Shown here piece after piece: positions 5,810 to 12,872 of a stretch of 13,056 bases of DNA. A program made the translations under genes and the position numbers. This DNA is from Spirochaetales bacterium. GTDB taxonomy: Bacteria; Spirochaetota; Spirochaetia; DTKZ01. Location of the stretch: contig JAISQU010000208.1 in the NCBI GenBank assembly GCA_031274005.1, positions 1 to 13,056 of the forward strand, in the 5' to 3' direction. Under the pieces are notes generated by a model. That model worked only from the letters and a program-made list of their open reading frames with translations, was not told the DNA's origin and searched no databases. How positions within the stretch are numbered: position 1 is the first letter of the stretch; every line of letters starts with the position of its first letter.

Positions 5810-7186
5810 ATTGGGGAACCGGTGGGGAAAATACTTTTTCAATAAGGTAAAAAGTTCTTCCTCAAAATCTCCGCCGGCGGCAAGACCTTCAAAACTGTTC
5901 ATGCTCTGCCATGTCCGCTCCGCGCTTAAATTTTCCAGGACTATGCCGCCGCCTGAGGCGTCGTAGCCGTCAACGATGACGAAGCGCCCCAGGGACGCGT
6001 TATCATAAAAAGAAGAGAGGGTAATGGGGCGGGCAAGGCTCAGGATCACGCTGCCGCAGTCATGGCGGCGCAGCTCGCCGTATTGCCCGTTTTCCGCTTC
6101 GCCCAGAAAACTTTCTATTTTTTCAAGCCTGGCCTGAACCTTGGCGCTTCCCAGTTTGAGGAGATAGTTTTTGCCAAACCTGAAAGGCCGGGATCCCAGC
6201 CATATCACATTGGCGCGGAGGCGATCTCCGGTTTTGACAGGGGCGTTCTCGCCGGACTTGACCATCACCTCCCCCCGTTTGACGTAGATCTCCTCTTCCA
6301 GGGTAAAACCCGCGGCCTCGCCGGTTATTGCCCTGGTCTTTGCCGGAGCGTTCCAGACCTCGATGTTTTTGATATGAGCCTCTTTGCCGGAGGGCAGAAA
6401 CCTTACCGTATCGCCAGAGGAGATTTCGCCGCTTACTATGGTTCCCGCGTAGATACGCCTCGCGTCGTTGTCATTGCTGAAACGGTAGACATCCTGAACC
6501 GGCATGGCGAAAAAGGAGTCCTCATTGGAGGGAAGGTTGTGAAAATTGTCCAGAATTTCCAGCGCCGTTTTTCCCGTATACCAGGGCGTCTCCGGCGCGC
6601 TTTCAGTGATGTTTTTGCCCTCCCTGGCGCTGACGGGCACAAAGGCAAGAGGCTTTACTTTAAGGGTTTCCAGATATGCCTCATATTCTTTTTTGATACG
6701 GTTAAACACCGCTTCGTCGTAGTCCAGGGCGTCCAGTTTGTTCACCGCCACCAGCACCTGGGAGATTCCCAGAAGGGAAAGGAGCAGTCCGTGGCGTTTG
6801 GAATTCTCGGCTACCCCTTCCACTGCGTCGATAACCAGCACCGCGGCCACCGCCCGCGAGGCGCCGCTGAGCATATTCCGCAGGAACTCTATATGTCCCG
6901 GCGCGTCTATGATGATGTATTCCCGTACCGCGCTTTTAAAAAATATCCGGGCGCTGTCGATGGTGATGCCCTGTCTCTGTTCATCTTCCAGGGCGTCAAG
7001 GAGGAAGGCGTATTCAAAGACTCTGCCGTTCTTTTTGCAGGAATCCTTTACCGCCTGAAGTTTCCCCTCAGGCAGAGACCCTGTATCCGCCAAAAGCCGT
7101 CCCACCAGTGTGCTCTTGCCGTGATCCACATGGCCGGTAATGACTATGTTCATCCGTTCGGAACTTGCCGCCGCCGCGATTGCCAT
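5804..7186 (-). CDS. cysN: Sulfate adenylyltransferase, GTPase subunit
   Basis: CysN (460 aa) is the GTP-hydrolysing subunit of ATP sulfurylase; with CysD it makes APS from sulfate and ATP. Visible are the G1 motif GHVDHGKST (18-26), G2 in GITID (73-77), G3 DAPGH (94-98), G4 NKLD (149-152) and a G5-like VPVSA, followed by two EF-Tu-like beta-barrel domains. The P-loop reads GHVDHGKS, like elongation factors, where the enterobacterial enzymes have GSVDDGKS. The length leaves no room for a fused APS kinase domain. The start ATG overlaps the cysD stop by one base (TAATG), with AGAGGGG eight nt upstream; an ATG at 7153, giving MNIVITGHVDHG, is a possible alternative. It is the last gene of the operon and ends inside the tail of the opposite permease gene, with no terminator in between. 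Confidence 0.93.
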   Translation of the reverse strand: MAIAAAASSERMNIVITGHVDHGKSTLVGRLLADTGSLPEGKLQAVKDSCKKNGRVFEYAFLLDALEDEQRQGITIDSARIFFKSAVREYIIIDAPGHIEFLRNMLSGASRAVAAVLVIDAVEGVAENSKRHGLLLSLLGISQVLVAVNKLDALDYDEAVFNRIKKEYEAYLETLKVKPLAFVPVSAREGKNITESAPETPWYTGKTALEILDNFHNLPSNEDSFFAMPVQDVYRFSNDNDARRIYAGTIVSGEISSGDTVRFLPSGKEAHIKNIEVWNAPAKTRAITGEAAGFTLEEEIYVKRGEVMVKSGENAPVKTGDRLRANVIWLGSRPFRFGKNYLLKLGSAKVQARLEKIESFLGEAENGQYGELRRHDCGSVILSLARPITLSSFYDNASLGRFVIVDGYDASGGGIVLENLSAERTWQSMNSFEGLAAGGDFEEELFTLLKKYFPHRFPNL

Positions 7187-8103
7187 TACATGTACCCCTC
7201 TTTGCGGAGCGTTTCCAGAGTGCCGCCGCCGTCTATGTCCTGGGCCCGGCCGGAACGTTCGGCGATGTTCCTGAATTTTCCGCTGATAAGCTCCCGGATA
7301 ATTTCCTGTGGATTGCGGGCCTCGGAATCCACAGGATTGGTACAGGGATAACAGCCCAGCGAGCGGTAACGTTTGCCGTTTCCCTGGTTGTAGTAAATAG
7401 AGATTGTGGGGATTTTTTCGCGCGCTATATATTCCCAGATGTTAAGCTCCGTCCAGTCCAGAAGAGGATGTACCCGCACATGGGTTTTAGGGGCGAATTC
7501 CGTCTTGTAGAGGTTCCACAGTTCCGGGGGCTGGGCGCTGGCGTCCCATTCGTTTTTTTCATCGCGGCTGGAAAAGACCCTCTCTTTGGAACGGCTGCCT
7601 TCCTCGTCGCTGCGCACACCCACTATCACCGCGTTGTAGGGTTCGGCGGTTTCCAGTTCTTCCCACACATCCCGGTTGGGATCGTAGACCCGCCGGTTTC
7701 CGCTGCCGTCCAGGGTCTGCCGCAGGGGAATGGTCTTGAGCTCTTTGCAGCAGGATATTCTGTCCAGGCCGTCGGGAAAGGTGCGCTTCTCCGCCAGAGC
7801 CTTTTTGTTCTGTCCCACTACGAGGCGCAGTTTCAGTTCTTTTGCCAGACTGTCCCGATAGGCTATCATTTCGGGAATCTTATAATTCGTGTCGATGTGG
7901 ATAAGTTCAAAGGGCACATGACCGAAGAAGGCTTTTTTCGCCAGCCACAATAAAACAGTGCTGTCCTTGCCTATGGACCAGAGCATGCCGATATTTTTGA
8001 AGGATTTATAGGCCTCCCTGATAATAAAAATACTTTGAGATTCCAGTTTATCCAGTCTGGTTAAAGCTCTTCGCTCTTTTTCCGTTTCCTCAGGCCGTCT
8101 CAT
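7186..8103 (-). CDS. cysD: Sulfate adenylyltransferase, catalytic subunit
   Basis: CysD (305 aa) is the catalytic ATP pyrophosphatase-type subunit of ATP sulfurylase and forms APS with CysN. The PP-loop reads SIGKDS (43-48), a family variant of SGGKDS. Other family features are HIDTNYKIPEM (69-79), GVRSDEEGSRSKERVF (162-177) and LGCYPCT (249-255). The C-terminal GRAQD followed by a lysine-containing tail also fits. ATG at 8103 is chosen: it overlaps the cysH stop as ATGA and has AGGGAGA six nt upstream. The frame remains open to another ATG at 8130, but that would lie inside cysH without a good ribosome-binding site. Neighbours cysH and cysN overlap it by 4 and 1 nt, so the three should be co-translated. 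Confidence 0.94.
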   Translation of the reverse strand: MRRPEETEKERRALTRLDKLESQSIFIIREAYKSFKNIGMLWSIGKDSTVLLWLAKKAFFGHVPFELIHIDTNYKIPEMIAYRDSLAKELKLRLVVGQNKKALAEKRTFPDGLDRISCCKELKTIPLRQTLDGSGNRRVYDPNRDVWEELETAEPYNAVIVGVRSDEEGSRSKERVFSSRDEKNEWDASAQPPELWNLYKTEFAPKTHVRVHPLLDWTELNIWEYIAREKIPTISIYYNQGNGKRYRSLGCYPCTNPVDSEARNPQEIIRELISGKFRNIAERSGRAQDIDGGGTLETLRKEGYM

Positions 8104-8774
8104 AATTTCTCCCTTATATGCAGTCCGCATTCCTTATGTTCGGGATTTTCCCACCACCAGCGGCCGGCCCGGATGTCTTCCCCTTCTTTTACCGCGCGGG
8201 TGCAGGGAGCGCAGCCTATGCTCCTGAACCCCTTGCCGTAGAGGGGGCTCAGGGGTATGCCGTATTTTTGGATATAGGCCCACAGGTCCGCGTCGCTCCA
8301 GTCCGCGAGGGGATTTATTTTTACAAGACCGAATTTTTCATCCCATTCCAGCGTCTTCAACTCCGACCGGGTTACCGACTGAGCCGCCCGCAGGCCCGTA
8401 ACCCAGGCGTTTTTTCCCGCGAGTATCCTCCGCAGGGGTCTTACCTTGCGTATATCGCAGCAGAGGCGCCGTTTTTCAGGACTTTCCCGCATGCCCCATT
8501 CGCCGAGACGGGCTTCCAGTTCTTTTTCTTCGTCCGGGTCCGGGTAGTATGCGTGTATAGGTATATTAAAAAACCGTTCCAGTTCCCGGTGGTACTCCTC
8601 GGTTTCAGGAAAAAGTTTATGGGTATCCAGGGTAAAAACTTCCAAATTATCCGCGCCGCATCGCAAAAGCAAATGCAGGGCCGCCGCGTCCTCCGCCTGA
8701 TAACTAAAAGCCAGGGCGACAGGTCCTTCAATGGTTTGCAGATGCAGGGACAGGGCCTCCGCTTCAAATGGCAT
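8100..8774 (-). CDS. cysH: APS reductase (CysH family, [4Fe-4S] type)
   Basis: The product (224 aa) belongs to the CysH family and should reduce adenylylsulfate to sulfite and AMP with thioredoxin or glutaredoxin. The PP-loop-like segment is FSYQAED (23-29). Two cysteine pairs, C105-C106 (RRLCCDIRKV) and C188-x2-C191 (IGCAPC), form the CC...CxxC pattern that binds a [4Fe-4S] cluster and marks APS reductases; the enterobacterial PAPS reductases lack it. The nucleophile should be C216 in the C-terminal ECGLH. The absence of an APS kinase gene in the operon agrees with this. The start at 8774 is chosen for the GGAG five nt upstream; it overlaps the end of cysA by 11 nt. An ATG 18 nt further upstream (8792) has no well-spaced ribosome-binding site. 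Its stop overlaps the cysD start. Confidence 0.93.
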   Translation of the reverse strand: MPFEAEALSLHLQTIEGPVALAFSYQAEDAAALHLLLRCGADNLEVFTLDTHKLFPETEEYHRELERFFNIPIHAYYPDPDEEKELEARLGEWGMRESPEKRRLCCDIRKVRPLRRILAGKNAWVTGLRAAQSVTRSELKTLEWDEKFGLVKINPLADWSDADLWAYIQKYGIPLSPLYGKGFRSIGCAPCTRAVKEGEDIRAGRWWWENPEHKECGLHIREKL

Positions 8775-9822
8775 AATCACTCCAGGTTTCATCCTTTGAA
8801 TAAATTTTCGCGCCGAAAAACAGGATATATATAGTTTCACGGTTTTCCTTTTCGATGAGGGCCCATTGTTTTTTGTCTATATCCGCCTCAATTTCCTTTT
8901 CGCCGGCTATGGTTTTGAGGTTTACCCGAACCCGGCTGCCAAGAATGCGATGGCCGGTAATTTTTGCCTCCACCCCCTTACCGTTTTCGTTGGACAAACT
9001 GATGACCACATCCTGGGGCCGCACAAAAAAGGAAACTTCCGCGCCGCCTTCCGCGTGGTTAAGATTGAGTACCCCCTTATCCAGCCGGGCATGAAAAAGA
9101 TTCACATTTCCCAGAAAACCGTAGACAAAGGGATTGGCCGGATGATCGTAGACATCCTCCGGCGCGCCTATTTGTTCGATCTTTCCCTTGTTCAAAATGA
9201 CAATGTTATCGGAAACTTCCAGGGCTTCTTCCTGATCATGTGTAACGAATACGCTGGTAATGTGTATTTCGTCATGGAGGAAGCGCAGCCAGCGGCGCAG
9301 TTCCTGCCGCACCTTGGCGTCCAGGGCGCCGAAGGGCTCATCCAGCAGCAGCACTTTGGGTTCAATGGCCAGGGCCCGCGCCAGGGCAACCCGCTGTTTT
9401 TGCCCGCCGCTTAGTTCGCCGGGAAGACGGTTGGCCATGGACTCAAGCTGTACCAGGGAAAGCAGGCTGAAGACCTTCCGCCGGATCTCCGCCTTGTCGG
9501 GCCTTAGCCTTCGGGGACGTATCCGCAGCCCGAAGGCCACGTTCTCAAAAACGCTCATGTGTTTGAACAGGGCGTAATGCTGAAACACAAATCCTACCTT
9601 ACGGTCTTTGGTTTGTTTCCAGGTGGAATCCTCGCCGAAGAGGCTGATTGTCCCCGTGTCCGGGGTTTCAAGGCCGGCGATGATCCGCAGCAGGGTTGTT
9701 TTTCCCGACCCGGAGGGGCCCAGGAGGGCGGTGATTTCCCCGTCGGGAATTGTAAGATTGATATTTTCCAGGGCGGTAAAATCCCCAAATTTTTTGCCGA
9801 CCTGCGTGATTTCTATACTCAT
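8764..9822 (-). CDS. cysA: Sulfate ABC transporter ATP-binding protein
   Basis: CysA (352 aa) hydrolyses ATP to drive sulfate (and thiosulfate) import through CysT-CysW. The order of motifs is complete: Walker A GPSGSGKTT (35-43), Q-loop Q81 (FVFQHYALF), signature LSGGQ (137-141), Walker B VLLLDEP (157-163) and the switch histidine H195 in VFVTHDQEEA. The remaining ~130 residues form the TOBE-like regulatory region usual in this family (FFVRPQDVVISL...). Two in-frame ATGs, at 9828 and 9822, are possible. I choose 9822 (MSIEIT) because AAGGA lies six nt before it, against one nt for the other. It starts 10 nt after the cysW stop, and its end overlaps cysH by 11 nt, joining uptake genes to reduction genes. 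Confidence 0.94.
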   Translation of the reverse strand: MSIEITQVGKKFGDFTALENINLTIPDGEITALLGPSGSGKTTLLRIIAGLETPDTGTISLFGEDSTWKQTKDRKVGFVFQHYALFKHMSVFENVAFGLRIRPRRLRPDKAEIRRKVFSLLSLVQLESMANRLPGELSGGQKQRVALARALAIEPKVLLLDEPFGALDAKVRQELRRWLRFLHDEIHITSVFVTHDQEEALEVSDNIVILNKGKIEQIGAPEDVYDHPANPFVYGFLGNVNLFHARLDKGVLNLNHAEGGAEVSFFVRPQDVVISLSNENGKGVEAKITGHRILGSRVRVNLKTIAGEKEIEADIDKKQWALIEKENRETIYILFFGAKIYSKDETWSDYAI

Positions 9823-9832
9823 CGTCATTCCT

Positions 9833-10675
9833 TTATACGAGCTTTTGTTTTCTTTGTTCCGCTATAAAATGTTCCACCACTGTTTTGACAATCAGGGTTA
9901 CCAGGGCAAGCAGGGTCAGGAGGGAGGCAACCGCGAAGGCGGTGTTAAACTGGTATTCGTTATAAAGTATCTCAATGTAAAGGGGCATGGTGGTGGTGAG
10001 GCCCCGAATAACCCCGGAGACCACGGCCACCGCGCCGAATTCCCCCATGGCCCGGGCGTTGGTCAGTACCACGCCGTAGAGGAGTCCCCACTTTATATTG
10101 GGAAGGGTAATCTTGAAGAAGGTCTGCAGGCCGTTGGCCCCCAGGGTCAGGGCCGCTTCCTCGTCATCTTTGCCCAGTTCTTCCATCAGGGGAATGAGTT
10201 CGCGGGCCACAAAGGGGAAGGTGACAAAGGCGGTGGCGATAACTATTCCCGGCGCCGCGAAGACTATCTTGATGTTGTGAGCCATAAGCCACGAACCGAA
10301 CCAGCCGAAAGAACCAAAAAGGAAGATAAAAAGCAGCCCGGCGATAACAGGGGAAATGGCAAAGGGAACCTCTATCAGGGTGATCAGTATGCGCTTGCCC
10401 CGAAAATTGAATTTTGTAATGACCCAGGCAAGAATAACGCCGAAGACGGTATTTACCGGCACACAGATCAGGGCGGTAAGGAGGGTCAGGCGTATGGAGG
10501 CGAAAATGTCCGGTTCGCTGAAGGCCCGGGAATATGCCCTGAACCCCGAACCCAGGGCCTGGGAAAAAATGGTAACGAGGGGAATAAAAATAAAAACCGC
10601 CAGGAAGATAAGGGCTGCACCAATGAGCGCGGGCTTTATCCACCGGGGTTCTTTGATTATCGCGGGAGTGTTCAA
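9833..10675 (-). CDS. cysW: Sulfate ABC transporter permease CysW
   Basis: CysW (280 aa) is one of the two inner-membrane channel subunits of the sulfate importer. Six or so hydrophobic helices are visible, the first at about residues 16-38. The cytoplasmic EAA loop that contacts CysA is EEAALTLGANGLQTFFKITL (172-191). Segments VVLTNARAMGEFGAVAVVSG and RGLTTTMPLYIEILYNEY are typical of CysW. The start is a TTG at 10675, overlapping the cysT stop in TTGA; it is supported by an unusually strong AAGGAGGAG (10682-10690) six nt upstream, and no ATG fits nearby. The overlap suggests reinitiation after cysT. Confidence 0.93.
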   Translation of the reverse strand: MNTPAIIKEPRWIKPALIGAALIFLAVFIFIPLVTIFSQALGSGFRAYSRAFSEPDIFASIRLTLLTALICVPVNTVFGVILAWVITKFNFRGKRILITLIEVPFAISPVIAGLLFIFLFGSFGWFGSWLMAHNIKIVFAAPGIVIATAFVTFPFVARELIPLMEELGKDDEEAALTLGANGLQTFFKITLPNIKWGLLYGVVLTNARAMGEFGAVAVVSGVIRGLTTTMPLYIEILYNEYQFNTAFAVASLLTLLALVTLIVKTVVEHFIAEQRKQKLV

Positions 10676-11502
10676 TTTTTTCTCCTCCTTTTGGCATAAC
10701 CCTGTAAAATATTAATGAAGAAAAGGAGAATAAAGGCGCAGACCAGCATGGTTACGCCTATGGCGCTGGCCCCCCTGTAATCAAACTGCAAAAGTTTTTT
10801 GACAATGAGGAGGGGCACGATTTCGCTCTCGTAGGGCATATTGCTGGATATAAATATGATGGAACCGTATTCCCCCAGCCCCCGCGCAAAGGCCAGGGCA
10901 AATCCCGTGAGGAGGGCCGGAAATATCGAAGGGAAAATCACCTTGAAAAAGATTTGATAGAAGTTTGCCCCCAGGCTTGCGGCGGCTTCCTCCAGTTCCT
11001 TGTCCAGTTCCGCGATCACCGGCTGGGCGGTACGCACCACAAAGGGGAGACCGATAAAAATCAGGGCGATGAGGATTCCCCCTTTGGAATAGGCTATCTC
11101 AATGCCGAACTTTTGCAGAAAGGAACCTAAAATCCCATTGGGGGAAAAGATATAGGACAGGGCGATACCGGCCACCGCCGTGGGAATGGCGAAGGGCAGA
11201 TCGATGAGGGCGTCTATAATCTTTTTGCCGAAAAAGGAATACCGGGACAATATCCAGGCGATGATGAGACCAAAAATAAAATTAAAAGCGGCGGCCCAAA
11301 AAGTCGATAGAAACGAAATTTTAAAGGCCGCCAGAACTCTTTCATTAATGATCAGTTCCCAAAAATCCGTAAAGGATAAATGGGCCGCGTAGAGAATAAG
11401 CGCGCTCAGGGGAATAAAAATAAGCAGCGACATGTACGTAATGGATAATCCCAGGGTTAATCCGAACCCCGGCAGTTTGGTCCTGCGTTTTTTCACACCC
11501 AT
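10672..11502 (-). CDS. cysT: Sulfate ABC transporter permease CysT
   Basis: CysT, also called CysU (276 aa), pairs with CysW to form the sulfate channel. A basic N-terminus (GVKKRRTK) precedes the first membrane helix (about 15-40). The EAA loop is EEAAASLGANFYQIFFKVIF (171-190), and GLGEYGSIIFISSNMPYESE is characteristic of the CysT branch. ATG at 11502 lies 11 nt after the stop of the binding-protein gene. Its ribosome-binding site is weak (GCGGCAATAAA before ATG), so translation may depend on coupling. The C-terminal codons AAAAGGAGGAGA double as the ribosome-binding site for cysW. Confidence 0.93.
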   Translation of the reverse strand: MGVKKRRTKLPGFGLTLGLSITYMSLLIFIPLSALILYAAHLSFTDFWELIINERVLAAFKISFLSTFWAAAFNFIFGLIIAWILSRYSFFGKKIIDALIDLPFAIPTAVAGIALSYIFSPNGILGSFLQKFGIEIAYSKGGILIALIFIGLPFVVRTAQPVIAELDKELEEAAASLGANFYQIFFKVIFPSIFPALLTGFALAFARGLGEYGSIIFISSNMPYESEIVPLLIVKKLLQFDYRGASAIGVTMLVCAFILLFFINILQGYAKRRRKN

Positions 11503-11513
11503 TTTATTGCCGC

Positions 11514-12602
11514 TTATCTCTTTTTCAGTTCGTCAATGATCTTGTCAAACTCACCGCCGTCCCCGAAGTGAAGGGGCTGGGCCTTTGCCCAGCCGCCGAA
11601 GACCTCGTCAATGGTGATAAGTTTCAGGTTGGGAAATTGGGCGGAGAATTCCTTCACCGCCTCGGGGTCCCGGGGACGGTAATAGTGTTTGCCCGCAAGC
11701 CGCTGGCCTTCTTTTGAATAGAGGTAATTCAGGTAATCCTTCGCGATCTGTTCGGTTCCCTTTTTCTTGACCACCGCGTCCACCCAGGCCACCGTAGGCT
11801 CCGCCAGAATGCTGAGACTGGGGACAACTATGTCAAATTTTCCCGGGCCCAGTTCGTTGATGGAGAGAAAGGCTTCGTTCTCCCAGGCCAAAAGCACATC
11901 TCCCAGCCCCCGCTGGACAAAGGTATTGGTCGAACCCCGTGCGCCGGAATCCAGAACAGGAACATTTTTGTAAAGCTGTTTAACAAATTCCCTGGCTCTG
12001 GCCTCGCTGCCGTACTTTTCCAGGGCAAACGCCCAGGCTGCAAGGTAATTCCATCGGGCGCCTCCCGAAGTTTTGGGGTCCGGGGTGATGATTGCAACAT
12101 CGCTCCTGAGGAGGTCGTCCCAGTCTTTGATGTTTTTGGGATTCCCCGCCCGTACAAGAAATACTATGGTGGACGTATAGGGGGCGCTGTTCTGCGGAAG
12201 CCTGGACTGCCAGGCAGCATCAAGGACATGTGACTTGACCGCGATTTCATCAATGTCGTAGGCCAGCGCCAGGGTAACCACATCCGCCTCCAGACCCTCA
12301 ATGACGCTTCGGGCCTGGCCGCCGGAACCGGCGTGGGACTGCCGGATGCTGAGCGTTTTTCCGGTCTGCTGCGCATAATGCTTCACGAAGGCTTCGTTGA
12401 ATTCCCTGTAGAGTTCCCGGGTCGGATCATACGAAACATTGAGCAACTCTATAACAGCCCCGGTTTGGGCTGCGGTTCCCGCTGAGCCGGAAGAATCCGC
12501 TCCTCCGGCGGCAAAAAGACCGGAAGCAGCCAGTAAAAAGATAGATACCGCCGCAAGGCGTTTCCCGAACTTTAACGGGTTTTTATGCTGTGTATTCAAC
12601 AT
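11514..12602 (-). CDS. Periplasmic sulfate-binding protein
   Basis: This 362-residue protein captures sulfate (or thiosulfate) outside the inner membrane and hands it to CysT-CysW; it is of the Sbp/CysP family, and I cannot tell which of the two. The N-terminus is a Sec signal: basic KFGKR (11-15), a hydrophobic stretch to about residue 32, and FAAGG as likely cleavage area, without a lipobox cysteine. Family motifs include NVSYDPTRELYREFN (55-69), SHAGSGGQARSV (89-100), DVVTLALAYDID (107-118) and the second signature DPKTSGGARWNYLAAW (175-190). ATG at 12602 has AGAGGAG seven nt upstream. It is the first gene of the seven-gene operon, preceded by a structured leader and a 12-codon ORF that stops 2 nt before it. 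Confidence 0.93.
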   Translation of the reverse strand: MLNTQHKNPLKFGKRLAAVSIFLLAASGLFAAGGADSSGSAGTAAQTGAVIELLNVSYDPTRELYREFNEAFVKHYAQQTGKTLSIRQSHAGSGGQARSVIEGLEADVVTLALAYDIDEIAVKSHVLDAAWQSRLPQNSAPYTSTIVFLVRAGNPKNIKDWDDLLRSDVAIITPDPKTSGGARWNYLAAWAFALEKYGSEARAREFVKQLYKNVPVLDSGARGSTNTFVQRGLGDVLLAWENEAFLSINELGPGKFDIVVPSLSILAEPTVAWVDAVVKKKGTEQIAKDYLNYLYSKEGQRLAGKHYYRPRDPEAVKEFSAQFPNLKLITIDEVFGGWAKAQPLHFGDGGEFDKIIDELKKR

Positions 12603-12604
12603 AA

Positions 12605-12643
12605 TTATACTCCTCTGTTTTTAGTTAGGAGGGGAATATACAT
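12605..12643 (-). CDS. Candidate 12-aa leader peptide upstream of the binding protein
   Basis: The minus strand has AAGGAGG (12649-12655), a five-nt spacer and an ATG opening the frame MYIPLLTKNRGV, ended by TAA two nt before the binding-protein ATG. This is the best-placed ribosome-binding site in the leader. The AGAGGAG for the binding protein lies inside the leader ORF. Codons 4-6 (CCC CTC CTA) contain CCCCTCCT, which can pair with either ribosome-binding site. The peptide has no Cys or Met codons, so classical amino-acid attenuation for sulfur amino acids is not suggested; coupling is. Short ORFs also arise by chance, so confidence is limited. Confidence 0.4.
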   Translation of the reverse strand: MYIPLLTKNRGV

Positions 12644-12657
12644 TCCGGCCTCCTTAT

Positions 12658-12723
12658 GTATTACTTTAGAACGAGACATACCCGCGTCGCGCGCTGACAA
12701 AGGCCGCTAATTCCTAGTAATAC
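12658..12723 (-). promoter_or_regulatory. Long leader hairpin of the sulfate-uptake operon
   Basis: On the minus strand GTATTACT, at the very start of the predicted transcript (12723-12716), is the exact complement of AGTAATAC (12665-12658). Inside these arms GGAA and TTCT extend the stem after one A-A mismatch. A GC-rich apex (around 12677-12705) can fold further. The 3' arm ends two nt before the AAGGAGG of the leader ORF, so opening or closing the stem could affect its translation. I do not recognise it as a known riboswitch. Confidence 0.4.
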
Positions 12724-12757
12724 TATAATAATAATATAATTAAATAAAACGTGTCAA
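12719..12757 (-). promoter_or_regulatory. Promoter and candidate operator of the sulfate-uptake operon
   Basis: On the minus strand a perfect TTGACA -35 (12757-12752) is followed, after 18 nt, by TATTAT (12733-12728) in very AT-rich DNA; a 15-nt spacing gives another TATTAT. Initiation should be near 12721. The plus strand at 12719-12732 reads AATACTATAATAAT, a 12/14 match to the perfect palindrome at the sulfite reductase promoter, here overlapping the -10 box. This is the only clear promoter seen for the seven minus-strand genes. Confidence 0.65.
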
Positions 12758-12797
12758 GAGGGATTCTGTATTTTTTTGAAATTCTTTGAAAATAAGA

Positions 12798-12829
12798 CTC
12801 GCGTTTTCGGGGCTTCCCGAAAACGCGGG
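12798..12829. terminator. Strong inverted repeat, possible terminator
   Basis: CGCGTTTTCGGG (12800-12811) and CCCGAAAACGCG (12816-12827) are perfect complements around GCTT, extendable by a T-G and a C-G pair. Neither strand has a clean U-tract right after it (plus: GAGCCGTCTT; minus: AGTCTTATTTTC). The minus-strand side is the better terminator candidate and would shield the sulfate operon promoter from transcription entering from the right. Confidence 0.5.
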
Positions 12830-12872
12830 GGAGCCGTCTTCTGCTTACATTTATTCGCAGGCGTTGGTTTAA

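Noticed and set aside
6062..7351. 429-codon open frame on the plus strand opposite cysN
   Set aside because: It is the antisense shadow of cysN, whose GTPase motifs are complete on the minus strand. The antisense product has no family character and no ribosome-binding site.
8104..8130. Longer cysD start at 8130
   Set aside because: It would lie deep in cysH without a well-placed ribosome-binding site, whereas 8103 has AGGGAGA and an ATGA overlap with the cysH stop.
9608..10699. 363-codon open frame on the plus strand opposite cysA and cysW
   Set aside because: Low-complexity Gly, Glu and Lys-rich translation; it lies antisense to well-supported transporter genes.
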